Under the pieces are notes generated by a model, which was given only the letters and a program-made list of their open reading frames with translations, ran no database searches and was not told the DNA's origin. Below, piece by piece: positions 1-11,728 of a DNA stretch of 64,000 nt. Location of the stretch: contig OW240915.1 in the NCBI GenBank assembly GCA_933207985.1, positions 279,597,489-279,661,488 of the forward strand, in the 5' to 3' direction. The stretch comes from Pelobates cultripes (Eukaryota > Chordata > Amphibia > Anura > Pelobatidae). The position numbers and the translations under genes are program-made. Numbering within the stretch: the first letter of the stretch is position 1; each line of letters opens with the position of its first letter.

Positions 1-360
1 TGTTTGATTGATATACTGTGTACCTGACTTTGGTTAGTTGTTCTGGTGACAATAGGTCCCTTTAAATTTGAACTCCAATTTAAATTCTGACTTTAGTGAA
101 TAACTCTGTAAGTGTCCAATGTTTTTCTGATGTTGAAACAAAGTTACACCAAAATTGCTATTTACTTACTAGACTAACTTGGTTGCAACACTAGTTAGTA
201 AAGGTTCTATGTGAACAATCCATAGGAAACTATAGAAACCACAATACCATTGTTGCATTCACTAAATGATGTCACAGTCTCACAAGCTCAAAGGAGCCCT
301 TTTACCAGGAGATTATATGTCTAGGTCTAAATCCTAACTAGGTGAGACCCACTAGTAAAG
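1..360. other. AT-rich sequence, nothing recognised
   Basis: No coding signal, inverted repeat or known repeat tail was seen. The stretch ends where the TTAA MITE begins. Confidence 0.5.
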
Positions 361-828
361 TTAAAGGAGCACTATAGTGCCAGGAAAACAAACTCATTTT
401 CCTGGCACTATAGGGCTATTAGAACCCCCTCCCTCGGAGAAAAAAGATTTCAGCCACTTACCTTAATCCAGCGCCGGGCTCCCTCGGCGCTGGTGACCTC
501 TCCTCCCCCTGCTGACTTCAGCGCCCGAATGAAGCTGAATGCGCATGCGCAGCCAGAGGCGCACGTGCATTTAAACTACCCATAGGGAAACATTACTCAA
601 TACTTTCCTATGGACGTCCAGCATGATTTTCACACTGAGAATCGCGGAAGTGGCCTCTCGTGGCTGTCAGTGAGACAGCCACTAGAGGCTGGATTAACCA
701 TCAATGTAAACATAGAAGTTTCTCTGAAACTGCTATCTTTTCAGCTGCAGGGTTAAAACTAGGGGGACCTGGCACCTAGATCACTTCATTGAGCTGAAGT
801 GGTCTGGGTGCTTATAGTGGTCCTTTAA
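361..828. mobile_element. TTAA-flanked MITE (family A, copy 1)
   Basis: The element is bounded by TTAA at 361-364 and 825-828. Its termini are inverted (AGGAGCACTATAG on the left, CTATAGTGGTCCT-like on the right). Each end also folds on itself. The left stem-loop is at about 371-413 (ACTATAGTGCCAGGAAAA pairing with TTTTCCTGGCACTATAG). The right one is at about 771-811 (GCACCTAGATCACTTCA against TGAAGTGGTCTGGGTGC). There is no coding capacity. The TTAA target suggests a piggyBac-type transposase, but the AGGACCACT terminus is not the usual piggyBac CCC start, so the superfamily is left open. Related copies are at 4877, 12520 and 53148. Confidence 0.8.
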
Positions 829-2461
829 CTTTTTCAGTGCCTCAGGAAGATGAATTGAGACAAGCTGTCTCTATGTTGTCAAGTTGTGCTTATTCCAATA
901 AAATATCTCTAGTATGATGGAATCAGGGGGAGAGAACCTTGTGGCATTCGAATGCAATTAAATTAAAGTTTAAACAAGCTCAAAACAATACAAGCTTATT
1001 AACAAGCTAAATAATACAAAATAAAATCGGGAGACACTCAGTTTGTGGCTTATCTTCTTACTCCAAAAATATAAAATATATATTGGCTGTATGGGTCCAG
1101 GAGATGTCCAGTCTTCAAAGACCTATCATTATTAAGGCCTGAATGGGCCCAAAAGATGCCCAGTCCCATGGTTCTTTTTATAACATGATACAGAACATGA
1201 AAGGGCCCAGTAGATGCCTAGTACCTGGACTCATAAAATGACTCCCGATCACTGGCTAGGTGTCTCCAAGCTGCCTCTCCATCCTAAATATGTTCCTACC
1301 TACCCCCTCATATTAATACTAACCCTAAAAAAAACCATTTGATTTCTTGTGAGCTAATTGAGGGCTCCATGCAGACCAGGAATTCAAATTCAAATATTTT
1401 ATAAGGAGCAGTGTGATAATCGGATTGAAAGTCAATCAATCATAGTTCTCTGATGGGCAGGTTTTTGCATGAAAATTAATTTATATGTTTACAGATTTTT
1501 TTTATTTTTTTTTTATAGAGAGACAGTATTGGCTGTCTAAGCTTGAAAGAGTTGGGTTTTTCTTATGACATGCTAAGGTCTCACAAATTTCATGCTGATT
1601 TCCTAACACTTATATGATAGATCTGCTGGCTGAGCTCAGTTATACCAGGAATCCAGTTTGTGAGCCACGGTAGTAAAAATTATGAATCTTTGAAGTGACT
1701 TATAAGATTTTGCGATAATAAATATCATGGATCTTTGAACTGAGTTTGAGGAAAAACTGTTAAATGAGTAGTGCTTTAAAATTGTATTTTCTTCACTAGT
1801 CTCTAATTAATTTTACCCCTGTTATATCTATCCATAGTAGAATTATTGTCAGTGTTAAGTTTAACCAAACATTTATTATAACCAACATGTTTCCTCTTCC
1901 AGAAATATATAGTAGCCAGTATAACAAAGTATCTTAAAAGCGTTAGAACTCAGAATCAGACACATTAGTAAGGCTGAAAAGAACAGAAATCCAATACAGC
2001 TCTCTAGAGAAGTGGTAAATGTTGTACAGAAAAAAAAACCCCAGCTTGTTGAAAGTAAAGGCAGACACAAAAGAAGGAAAAAAGACTATATGAGGTCAAG
2101 CAGATAATACCCAAGAAACAATGAACTATGCCAAACCAGAATACAATATAAAAAAGGAGAGAAAATATATGTTGAAAAAAAGTACACAATAAAAATTACA
2201 CAAAAAAGTACACAAAAATATGAAAGGGATGTACTCGTAGAGTGAAATATAAAATTATATTTTTTAAGATGTTGTTGAAAATGTGCATGAAATTATGGAA
2301 TTGTTTCATTGATAAATATTTAAAAATGAATAGAATAATGTGTAAATTGCCCACATCCTTTGAGATGTATAGCAATTAAACAATGCTTTAGCCAAATCCT
2401 TTCTAGATGTCATGACTGTGATAACTTTTCTGAATTTAAAGGAACCCTCCATTATAGTTTA
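829..2461. other. AT-rich sequence, one small tandem repeat, no gene
   Basis: Only short stop-bounded frames occur, with no recognisable protein similarity. Apart from the three-unit repeat at 1089-1225 and a T-rich run near 1497-1515, nothing is supported. Confidence 0.5.
1089..1225. repeat. Three-unit imperfect tandem repeat (52-57 bp)
   Basis: The phrase ATGGGTCCAGGAGATGTCCAGT recurs in diverged form at about 1143 and 1200 (GGGCCCAAAAGATGCCCAGT, GGGCCCAGTAGATGCCTAGT). The spacing is 52 and 57 bp. Confidence 0.6.
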
Positions 2462-2463
2462 TT

Positions 2464-2690
2464 ACAAGGACTCTATGATTACAGTCCCTCTGTTTTTGTT
2501 TTTTTTATATCACAAACCTCTCAACATTGCAAATGTACCAAGAAGAACTCTAATTTTAGAGTTGGAGTATGGCCGGGGGTGAGGCTTTTTCTGAGAAATT
2601 TTAGGTGACTTACTAATGACAATTTATGCAACTAATTTAGAACAAGAACAATGTATTTTATTTACACAGATAAAGACACATTACTGTTAT
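2464..2690 (+). repeat. Dispersed repeat B, copy 1
   Basis: From AAGGACTCTATGATTACAG to the run of AGAACAAGAACAATGTATTT and TTTACACAGAT this matches 14650-14836 in the same orientation. The two copies differ by small indels and substitutions. No termini or coding capacity are visible, so the class is unknown. Confidence 0.7.
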
Positions 2691-2942
2691 AATATTATTG
2701 ATGTGGAGCTCTGTTATACACCAACAATATGGAGCTCCTATAAAAGAGGGACACAAGGATAGAAAAGAAGGACACAGGCTTTAGGGCTCAAATATAGAGC
2801 CTGTCCCTTCCATGAACACTAGAGAGGTATCCATTCCAAACAGTTTACAAAACAATAGTGGATTGCCTGACACCAAAAGTCTACATATTTGGTTTAAACC
2901 ATTATATGAAGAACTTTCCCCTCCCAATTTAAGTGCCCAAAC

Positions 2943-3501
2943 TTAAAGGGACACTATAGTCACCAGAACAAATTCAGTTTATTGTATTTGTACTGGTGAG
3001 TATAATCATTCCCTTCATGCTTTTTGCAGTAAACACTGTCTTTTTAGATAAAATGCAGTGTTTACATTACAGCTTTGGGATACCTACACTGACCATTCCT
3101 CAGATGGCTGCTAGAGGTACTTCCTGGTGTTCATTTCTGCATGGAGACACTGCATTTTCCTTATAGATATGTATTGATTCAATGCATCTCAATGAAGAGA
3201 TGCTGAATGATCAAGGCTGTGTTTGGTTTGTGCTGGCTCTGCCCTTGATCTGCATCCTTGACAGTCTCAGCCAATCTAATTCTTTTCTATGTGAATGCAT
3301 TGTGGTTGGCTCAGAACCCCACTTCTGATTAAGTCAACCAAGCAGGCAGATCAGGGACAGTGCCAGCAGCATCAGACTATAATAAAGGTAAGATTTTGCT
3401 ATATTTACGAGGTAAGTGGGGGGACAGTGGGAGATGGTATTTTTTAACACCATATTGTCAGGAATACATGTTTGTGTTCCTGACCCTATAGTGTTCCTTT
3501 A
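2943..3501. mobile_element. TTAA MITE, related family (copy with GGGACACTATAG end)
   Basis: It starts TTAAAGGGACACTATAG at 2943 and ends CCTATAGTGTTCCTTTA at about 3501. The right TTAA is mutated to TTTA. A stem-loop follows the left end at about 2960-3000 (TCACCAGAACAAA pairing with a TTTGTACTGGTGA-like arm). The organisation is the same as family A but the interior differs. It has no coding capacity. Confidence 0.7.
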
Positions 3502-3898
3502 TTAGGTAAGTGTAGTTTAAATGTTCAGATTCACCATTAATCTTTTTGGTAATGCTGAATTAATTAAACACCGGAAGAAGTATAGCTCTTCTGTTCAGCT
3601 TAGATTGTTATTTAACTACTTGTGTCCTTACAGTTGACAAGTTCTTTGTCACTCGGCATCAAAAGGACTCAGTGGTAGCTATGATTGCTGGAAAGATTTT
3701 AAACAAGTAGAATTAACTTGTAATTTATGCAATTGCTGCCGTCCCATCTACTCTTGGAGTTTTTCATTCGCACTTGTTATATAAGACAAGTATTGTTGTT
3801 ACTCTAACCTTGTCAGCGTCAATTTAAGATGAATTAAACAGGCAATCTTTTAAGTCAACTTAAGTAATTTTTTCCCATGATAAATAGCTATTAGTAAG
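3502..3898. other. AT-rich spacer, nothing recognised
   Basis: Unique-looking sequence between a TTAA MITE and a hAT MITE, with no gene or repeat signal. Confidence 0.5.
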
Positions 3899-4073
3899 TA
3901 GTGATGTCGCAAACCGTTTGCGAACTTGCCGCGAACGGTTCGTGGCGAACTCCGGTCAGCTGACACATCCCTGCCAATCTCCGGCAGACCCTCCCTCCCA
4001 GACCCACCCACCTCCTGGACAGCATCCATGTTGAAGCTGCCAGCAAGTTCACGAACGGTTCGCGACATCACTA
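3899..4073. mobile_element. 175-bp hAT-type MITE
   Basis: It begins TAGTGATGTCGC and ends GCGACATCACTA, so the terminal inverted repeats are clear. Subterminal blocks GCGAACGGTTCG occur in both orientations. It is flanked by TTAGTAAG (3891-3898) and TTAGTAAA (4074-4081), a 7/8-matched 8-bp target duplication typical of hAT elements. The termini and subterminal blocks match those of the 3.9-kb hAT element at 58132-62037. This short copy is therefore probably a non-autonomous relative of that family. Confidence 0.85.
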
Positions 4074-4876
4074 TTAGTAAACAGCATGAGTATTGGGCTG
4101 GCTTCAAGCAACCAACTGGAACTTCCTTGAACTGACTTTTATTAAAAGGATACTTTCAGCAGCAACACTATTGCATTAAGTTGTAGTGCTTTTGGTGCAC
4201 AACTAAAGTGTTGAACCTCCATGAAAAAAAAAAAAAAAAAGCAAAGCAACACTTATATAAATATATAAATCAAGGCACTTGCATGTCCACTATGGAAAAG
4301 AGATCTTGTGCAGTAACAAAAGTATACATGTGATTCATAACTGTATCTGAATGTTTCATATACATTGTTTTATTAAAGTACATATATATATATACTTCGT
4401 TACAGTCACTTGATAGAAATTTCCTCTTACAGGGGTAACTGTAAATTTCAGGAATGGATACATTTGAATGTAGCTAGATTGGATTTCTATGTAAAAATTA
4501 TTGGCTACAGAACAGGTGGCAAGGTATAAAAATGACATTTATTCAAGGGCAAATCACACAACGTGCCTCAAGGTTCTGTGCCAAAGGAATTGTACTCTTC
4601 AATGACCTGTAACAGGTTCTTTAAGAGAAACTATGTGAGTGTAAAACAATGTTTTTAAAACCTATACACAGCTAAAGTGCAATAGTGAATATGGTAACAA
4701 TTCCAATCAGAAGATCCATATGTCGTTTAGAATAATACCTAGGGAAACAGATATTAGAAAATAATGTTATACAATATTATCTATCGATTCTTCAGGCAGG
4801 AAGAGGGTTGTCCCAGACTCCTTGAACTCCACACTTGTGCAGAGGACTATCTGTATGAAAAATAATGGAAGATGAG
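4074..4876. other. AT-rich sequence with a degraded TTAA MITE end
   Basis: About 4144-4214 (TTAAAAGGATACTTTCAG, then GCATTAAGTTGTAGTGCTTTTGGTGC) resembles the left end of the 41469 MITE but has no matching right end. A (TA)n run lies near 4383. No gene is seen. Confidence 0.45.
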
Positions 4877-5318
4877 TTAAAAGACCACTATAGTGCCAGT
4901 AAAACAAACTCTTTTTCCTGGCACTACAGGGTCTTTAGGTCCCCACCACCCTCAGGGGCGCACTCCAGCGCCGGGCTCCCTCGACACTGGGGAACTGTTC
5001 TCCTCCTGCCGATGTCAGCGCTGAATGCGCATGCCCGGCAAAAGCCGCACACGCATTCAAACCGCCCATAGGAAAACATTACTCAATGCTTTCCTATGGA
5101 TGTCCAGCGTCTTCTCACTGTGATTTTCTCAGTGAGAAGTGCGGAAGCGCCTCTAGCGGCTGTCAGTGAGACAGCCACTAGAGGCTGGATTAACCCTCAG
5201 TGAAAAATAGCAGTTTCTCTTTTTTTGTTTACAGCTGCAGGGTTAACACTAGAGGGACCTGGCACCCAGACCACTTCATTGAGTTGAAGTGGTCTCGGTG
5301 CCTATAGTGGTCTTTTAA
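4877..5318. mobile_element. TTAA-flanked MITE (family A, copy 2)
   Basis: TTAA is present at 4877-4880 and 5315-5318, with inverted ends AAGACCACTATAG and CTATAGTGGTCTT. The left stem-loop is at about 4886-4930 and the right one at about 5260-5302 (GGCACCCAGACCACTTCA against TGAAGTGGTCTCGGTGCC). The interior is colinear with the copy at 361-828, including the GAGACAGCCACTAGAGGCTG block, so the two are clearly one family. Confidence 0.85.
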
Positions 5319-6563
5319 ATGAACAAACTAGCAAACAAAGAAGAGACTGTGTATGAAGCAAGGCTTTAAATTGCAATTCATTAGCTCTTTTAGCAGCATG
5401 ACACGAAGGTATAAAATCAGTAAAATATTTTATGCAATCTAATAGACATTGCTAATCAGATTATTGGTAAGTAGCCTATAAAATTGCCTAATAAATGTTA
5501 ACTATGGGAAGAGTACAGAAAGCCACTAGTTAAGGCAGCAGCCTTTAAGCTGACTTAAGCAGTGACTTTAAATGAACCATAACCACTTATGTTGATTGTA
5601 GTGATTTTGGTGCTAGGAAACAGTCTCTGCAAACTTGTCCCCTATAGGCTTCATTGGATAATTTACACAGGGTTATTCACTGAACTCAGAATTTTAGAAA
5701 AATAAAGAGTTACTCCAAGCGCTTTGACCCTTTCAGTGATGTGAAGTGGTCATGGTGCCTGAACTATATAAGTAAAGCGTTCCCCTTTACAACAATGCAC
5801 ATACGTAGATTAACTTTTTTTTTGCTGGATGTGTAACTCCGCCTCCAGCGACATAATTGGGTCATTAGCCATAACAAGATTCATGGGCTGGCTAGTGTCA
5901 CTTCTGTGCAAACGTTGATGCACAAAATGTAATTAATTGGCTGAGAGCCGTCAACTGATGATCTCAGCCAATGAATGAATGACAATAAATGAACCAGCTT
6001 CTGCTGATCTGCATTGGCAAGGAATGTGGCCATGATATGCCTACCATCATAACCAATCGCAGCAAGAAGATTTGAGATGTTTCTATATGCCTATCTCACC
6101 TAGTGGTTTGTGAGTGCAATATGTAACTCTTATTGGGCTCTATCACCTAAGCAGTGCATAACTAGTTTTGTTTATTCTTTTATAGGTTTACTGTATCTCT
6201 ATATGTTGTATATATAATATGAGCACTTTGCTATCTGAATGGGTTCAGCAGTTCTTGCTCAAATTCTATCAATAGCAAGAGGAGTCGAACCTGTAATGAA
6301 ACATTTAACTAAAAATTAAAAAAATGTGGGGTTGTGAAAGATTAGTTCCTGGTTACTACAATAACCTGGCAAAACTGTGATGCTTGGAGTGTCTGTTATA
6401 ATGTGTATCTACTTGAACTTTCAGGGGTACACTTTATTGTAATTTTTTTTTTTTTTTTTAATTAGGGGGCTGTTGCTACAAACTTATCTTTCGATCCCAT
6501 GATGTTTTCTTAATTACTAGCCAATTGTGGAAAAGGGAGTTGAGAATGCTTTATTACTTTTGT
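5319..6563. other. Unrecognised sequence, possible decayed MITE inside
   Basis: About 5570-5800 carries MITE-like phrases (GTAGTGATTTTGGTGC near the left, GTGAAGTGGTCATGGTGCC near the right) but no clean TTAA ends. A poly(T) run lies at 6445-6461. There is no coding evidence. Confidence 0.4.
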
Positions 6564-8009
6564 ATTATAATAATAATAATAGGGGGTGGGGCCGGACCGC
6601 CATGCTGAGCGGATGCACAGTGGAGTAGCTCCTGAAGACTCCTCCAGTTTTTGGCCCTAAAAAACGGCAAAATATTTCCTTAAAAACTGAAAGCTGTACC
6701 CCAGTGCAAGAGGCAACCCTGGTTCCGAGGAGAGGCTTGCTGCGAGGTTCTAGTCCCTCGGTGGGGCGATCCCAGGCGCACGTGATGGAGACCGCTCGGG
6801 CGGTGAGTTGGGTGGATAGCCGCTGCCCAGCAATCCTGCCCACCAGCGGTAAGGCAGAAACGCGAAGCTAGGCGGGTCTGACCCTGTTCCCCCCCCTCTG
6901 GGCCGGCGGGGGTGATCCCGGTCCCCATCCTGTGAACCATCGAAGCGCCACAACACCCGCGAGAGTCCGCTCCCAAGATGGCGGAGACCGCAATGCAACT
7001 CGGACAAGTGAGCCGCCGGACGTACCCTCCTCTCCTGCTCCCATACAGGCGGATTACCGACCATATAAGAGAGGGAACCGGCGAGTAAACACCAAGCTCC
7101 CACAAGCTAGGGAGGAGCAGCATCAAAGCCCGACACACCGGTGGGTACTGACCCCAAAGAAGGGAAACACTATAAAGCCTTGGACTACCCTGCCACACCG
7201 ACCAGCTCCCCTGGGGGCCTGAAACAGATGGTCCACCCACTTACAGCCACCATACTGGGACTTTTCACATGCTCAAGACAGGCACCCGGCTGGACTGCAA
7301 ATGACCCGAGAAGGGAACTTCGATCCTCATACACTGCCACCATACGGGACTATAAGAATAGCTGCAGCCACCAAGCACTCTGTCTTATTACAGTACCCCA
7401 CACTGCACACTGACTTGCTGGGTCACCTTGCATGCTGACACGGACTCTCGCCTGGATAACACAGGGCCAACATGGGTTGGTCATCTTCTGCGTTGAAGCA
7501 CAATCTCTATTATTGATGCTGCTTTTATGTTTTATGCTTCTCTTTTTACCATGCGTTAAAAGCTTGTTCATTTTATGATTTTCAACACGCAACCTACATA
7601 TCATACCATAAGCATACGGGTACTCAAATATGTCACTCGGTAATTGTTCTCATGTAAGAGTGAAACCTAGTTTGTGTTAATCTGTTATTTACTTACATAG
7701 ACACATATGACAGCAATAACAAGAATATATGCTTAAATGTGTGATCCGCTATCTTACTGGTTTAATTCAGCTTGAAAAATTCATGATAGGTATATCAAAC
7801 TAGCATGTATAATACTCAACACTCCTGTACTTACACATAAAATTAGTGCACTGTTATGACATACCCCACTGTTCTTATTGTTCTGTTCTCATTGTGCTGA
7901 AATATGCATGCGGACTGCCTTTGGGGTACCGCACGCTTGTATGTTACCCTCATATGCACTGCAAAAAAACATTAAAAAAAAATAAAAAAAAAATTATAAT
8001 AATAATAAT
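6564..8009 (+). mobile_element. Poly(A)-tailed retroposon, LINE-derived or non-autonomous
   Basis: A 17-bp direct repeat ATTATAATAATAATAAT flanks the unit (6564-6580 and 7993-8009), and the 3' end is A-rich (about 7963-7992). These are the marks of target-primed retrotransposition on the + strand. The first 650 bp are GC-rich, unlike the surroundings, and read like a LINE 5' UTR. No frame with endonuclease or reverse transcriptase motifs is present in the 1.4 kb. It is therefore either an internally deleted LINE or a composite non-autonomous element. A short open frame at 6932-7222 (96 codons) has no recognisable domain. Because the target is itself a TAA microsatellite, the exact edges of the duplication are slightly ambiguous. 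Confidence 0.75.
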
Positions 8010-9251
8010 CAAGTAAACATGACGGTTTGAAAGGTAAAATTGATGAGAGTGCTTCATAACATCATAGGAATTAAAACTCTAGAATATAGACACAATAGCA
8101 TTCTAAAGGTGATCTGACTTACCTGAAAGTATTGGGTGGAATCGTACACAAACAAGTATGTGAATATACATTGGTATCTTACCATGAGACTGTAAAACAT
8201 CTCTCACAAATAACACACATGTAGATGTAGAATACATTTGTCACACTTTGCAATGGCTAAGTCTTATATCAGATTATAATTAACAACATACACATTACTT
8301 AATTTTACAAAAAATTGCATATCCTATGTTAACTATGAAAAACAGATAAGAACATTAACATAAAAGTAGTAATCTTAATAAACAACACTCTGCTTAATGC
8401 AGTTTAGTAAATATGCTGTTTTTTTATTTGAACTTTTTTTTATTCCAACTATTGATCATATATAGTACAAGTGTAATGTAGCACAAAGTGTATTAGGTGT
8501 GTTGCCTTTTCCAATTTATGCATATCTTTGGTGGTATTGTATTTAAGACTATTAATGAATTTCTAAATAAATGTAGACTTTAAAGTAAAACAGCACTGGC
8601 ATCATCTACGATCTTGAATGCTTTATTTTGTCTCATAGTCAGTGTCAGATTTGCCACAAGGCTAGCAAGGCCACAGGACAAGTGCGGCACAGCCAGTGGA
8701 GAGATCAAAGGTTTCCCTCACAGACCAGCCCATTCTTCTGCTGGGGTGTGGAGGGAGAGCAGATGACAGATGGGGGGGATATTTTTGGCTGGCCCTGCTG
8801 GCCCTTCATTGCTGGCCAGGCTGCCCAATACCATGTATCAGAGTAATGCTATATGTTACCGTGGCAATGCTCTAATACATTCCCCCGGAACCGGACGTCT
8901 GCACATCCACAGACCTACAAGCAGCCTCCCCCACATACTCAGAAACATAAGCAACATTCCCACACACACAACCCCACAATCAACATCTCCAGGAGCGAGC
9001 AACACCCTCAAAATACAACACAATGAACAGCCAACCCTAAACATGCAAACCCACAAGCAGCATTCCCACTGACATACAAGATCACATGCAGGATCCACAC
9101 ACATACACACACACACTCCCATTTGCAGCCCTGTTCCACTTATCATATAACCACTGACCTAGTCACATTCACCAGACAATCATACCACAAACTAGTCACA
9201 TCTCATACAATTATATACCCCAACTGTGTGTGTATCTATCTATCTATATAT
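8010..9251. other. AT-rich then CA-rich degenerate repeat, no gene
   Basis: 8010-8600 is AT-rich and featureless. About 8880-9160 is a C/A-rich run of loosely repeated CACACAC, CCCACAA and ACATTCCCAC phrases, similar in style to 17600-18010. A short TATC/TATA microsatellite sits at 9230-9250. Confidence 0.5.
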
Positions 9252-9400
9252 AAAATGCCAAAAGATAGCTGCTCACCGGTCTTTTAAAATTCAAATGATT
9301 TATTCAAATCAGGATAAAATCAGCTACCCTGATTTTATCCTGATTTGAATAAAGCATTTGAATTTTAAAAGACCGGTGAGCAGCTATCTTTTGGCATTTT
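9252..9400. repeat. 149-bp near-perfect palindrome (72-bp arms)
   Basis: The left arm 9252-9323 (AAAATGCCAAAAGATAGCTG...) is the reverse complement of 9329-9400 with a single mismatch. The spacer is 5 bp (CTACC). Arms this long and this well matched imply a recent foldback or inverted duplication, or ongoing arm homogenisation. No coding capacity. Confidence 0.95.
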
Positions 9401-9471
9401 GTATCTTTGGAGTCCAGGCTTTGGCACCCGGCTAATGTGGATCTACTAAGCGTGAGTGCAGGGGATTTTTC

Positions 9472-9475
<4 letters not shown>

Positions 9476-9516
<41 letters not shown>
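9476..9516. repeat. (TA)n microsatellite
   Basis: An uninterrupted TA run of about 40 bp lies 75 bp downstream of the palindrome. Confidence 0.95.
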
Positions 9517-9521
<5 letters not shown>

Positions 9522-9980
9522 TGGGGGGTGCATTGAGAAAATTGGCATGGGGCAACACTGAATGTTCCCCAGATGAAAGATTGTCATGTTACTGGAAAAT
9601 ACAACAATATATTAAATATAACAAAAATAATAATGTGAAATAGACATATTGATTTTTTTTTTTACTTTACATGGTTCAGGAATGGATATGTTACACAGAA
9701 TACATTTTGTATTGTTTACAACATCTCCATATCACTGTGATAATTGCAAGCTGTGTGTTTGTGATCAATCACTCTGTATTTTGCAAGGGATATCTTTCAT
9801 TCTAGTAAATAGAATTGGGTAGTAAATTACATTCTGTGATATCTATGAATATTCATCTCATACTTGGCCCACTGATAAAAAAAACTGTGATAATTGGTAA
9901 TCATATTTGGAATAATGTAAAAACAAAAGAAATTCAGAGCTTGTATAATATTGATACAGTTCAGTAGGCAGCATAGTCAC
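9517..9980. other. AT-rich sequence, nothing recognised
   Basis: No gene is seen. Positions 9898-9913 are the first copy of a 16-bp direct repeat TAATCATATTTGGAAT that recurs at 10916-10931. Confidence 0.5.
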
Positions 9981-9989
9981 CAGATCCGG

Positions 9990-10850
9990 AGTCTCTCTGT
10001 CACGGCTCCTGGTTCTTCTGCCGGTGTGGCTGCACATAAACTAAGCAGCCATGCCGACAGAGATATTTCATACTTACCTTGTTCACGGCAGGCCGCTGCC
10101 CGATCTCCTTCCGCTCCGGTCCCCAGCGGGTGCATCTCGGGTTTTTATAGTAAACTTACCTTTGCCCATATCAAAGATGGCACCAACATGCGTGCGACAT
10201 CACGTCATAGATGCACACGCACATTTTGGGGTCAGAGGTAAGAGACAGCCAATAACAGCCTAAAGAGGGTTATTTAAACACAAATTACCTTTTTTGTCAG
10301 TGCCCTGTCATGGTTTCCACTAGCTGGTTATCTAAGAGTGTGTTCCTGATCGTGTTTTTTCTGGTATTTGACTTTGGTTTTGTTTCGACTTCCCTGATTT
10401 CTGGTATCCTTGACTACTGGCTTTCCTCATCGTTGTGTCACAATCTGTGTCCCTGACCTCGGCAAGTATTTTGACTATACTCTGGTATGCTAAGTCTGGC
10501 CATTCTAAGGTCCGGTTAGAATTACAGCCTAAAGAGGGTTATTTAAACACAAATGACCTTTTTTGTCAGTGCCCTGTCATGGTTTCCACTAGCTGGTTAT
10601 CCAAGAGTGTGTTCCGGATCGTGTTTTTTCTGGTATTTGACTTTGGTTTTGTTTCGATTTCCCTGATTTCTGGTATCCTTGACTTCTGGCTTTCCTCATC
10701 GTTGTGTCACATTCTGTGTCCCTGACCTCGGCAAGTATTTTGACTATACTCTGGTATGCTAAGTCTGGCCATTCTAAGGTCCGATTAGATGTTATCCTTA
10801 GTCTTAGGTGTGATACTATTCTGCGTGCTGGATCAACTATAATCCTGACA
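9990..10850 (+). repeat. Unclassified repeat with a 269-bp tandem duplication
   Basis: The unit starting ACAGCCTAAAGAGGG at 10255 is repeated from 10524 to 10789 with period 269 and only a few substitutions. The block starts near TGTCACGGCTCC (about 9999) and ends near TAATCCTGACA (about 10850). The 5'-TG...CA-3' ends could suggest a solo LTR, but no convincing target duplication sits directly at those ends. The 269-bp duplication is certain; the outer boundaries are not. Confidence 0.6.
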
Positions 10851-10931
10851 CTCTCTTGTCGAGTAAAACAGTAGGATAAAAGTAGGATTCCAGGTGCTAC
10901 ATCAACCCTCCAGGTTAATCATATTTGGAAT

Positions 10932-11640
10932 TATAGTTCTATAAACTGTATAAAAAGAGATTTCACAAGGGGGCTTCAGATATTTACACATAGGCAGGAA
11001 AATAAAAACCTGGAGATAGTCCTCATATGGATGCAGCCACAGGCATCCAGCTGTTGCTGACACAGCCATGCAGTATTCATGCACAAGAACGATTAATTCA
11101 ATGCAGTGCAAAGCACGATGACCTACAATGTGCCATTGTCATTTAATGCCACCTTTCAGTAAAGTTGATCTGTTTAACTATTAATGCTGTTATTGTTTAC
11201 TGGCAATGTGAAGGAGCATTGACTGTTCAGTTTTAAAGTATTAGGCAAAACAAGTTTATGGAATGTTAGAGCTGAAACATGTGGCAAATGATTATCACCT
11301 GTCTTAGGGTGCAGCACTTGATACCAATTTCTAGACTTACTCTGGCAGCAACATCATGACAAGAGCATTATAAAATGAAAACACATTCATTGGTGAAGAT
11401 CAATAAGGCTTCACCATCTGACGGATGACAGTCATGCGACAATAATGATCAGAGGCTGTTTTTCTTTTAATTTAGATTTTATTATAGACAGGACTATTTA
11501 CTAAAGTATGATTTTTGGGTGGTAATTAAAGTAAATGCAAAGTGAATTTTAAATATTTTACCACAATAGCTAAGTTCTCAGTGTTTTCTCCTGGTGGAGC
11601 AAATAATTCTGACCACGAATTCAGTTAATGTTTTATTCTT
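10932..11640. other. Unrecognised sequence
   Basis: Mixed AT-rich DNA with no gene, hairpin or repeat tail recognised. Confidence 0.5.
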
Positions 11641-11728
11641 GCATGCAGTGGCGGAACTACCGCCGATGCAGCAGGTGCAGCTGCATCGGGGCAGGCACGC
11701 ATTGTGGGCCCATTGGGTATCCTGCACA
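11641..11728. repeat. Fragment of a dispersed GC-rich repeat
   Basis: AGTGGCGGAACTACCGCCG and GGGCCCATTGGG-like phrases resemble 18093-18260 (GTTGGAACTACAGAGAG and GGGGCCCATTGAGTGG). It is short and its class is unknown. Confidence 0.4.

Noticed and set aside
6581..7240. GC-rich block resembling a CpG island or promoter, with overlapping frames on both strands
   Set aside because: It lies inside the 17-bp target duplications of a poly(A)-tailed retroposon and reads as its 5' part. The overlapping frames are due to GC content.
8880..9160. CA-rich run as a satellite array
   Set aside because: No fixed period could be defined; described only as degenerate repeat.
9990..10850. Solo LTR with TG...CA ends
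   Set aside because: The ends fit loosely, but no matching 4-6-bp target duplication is directly adjacent, so it was left as an unclassified repeat.
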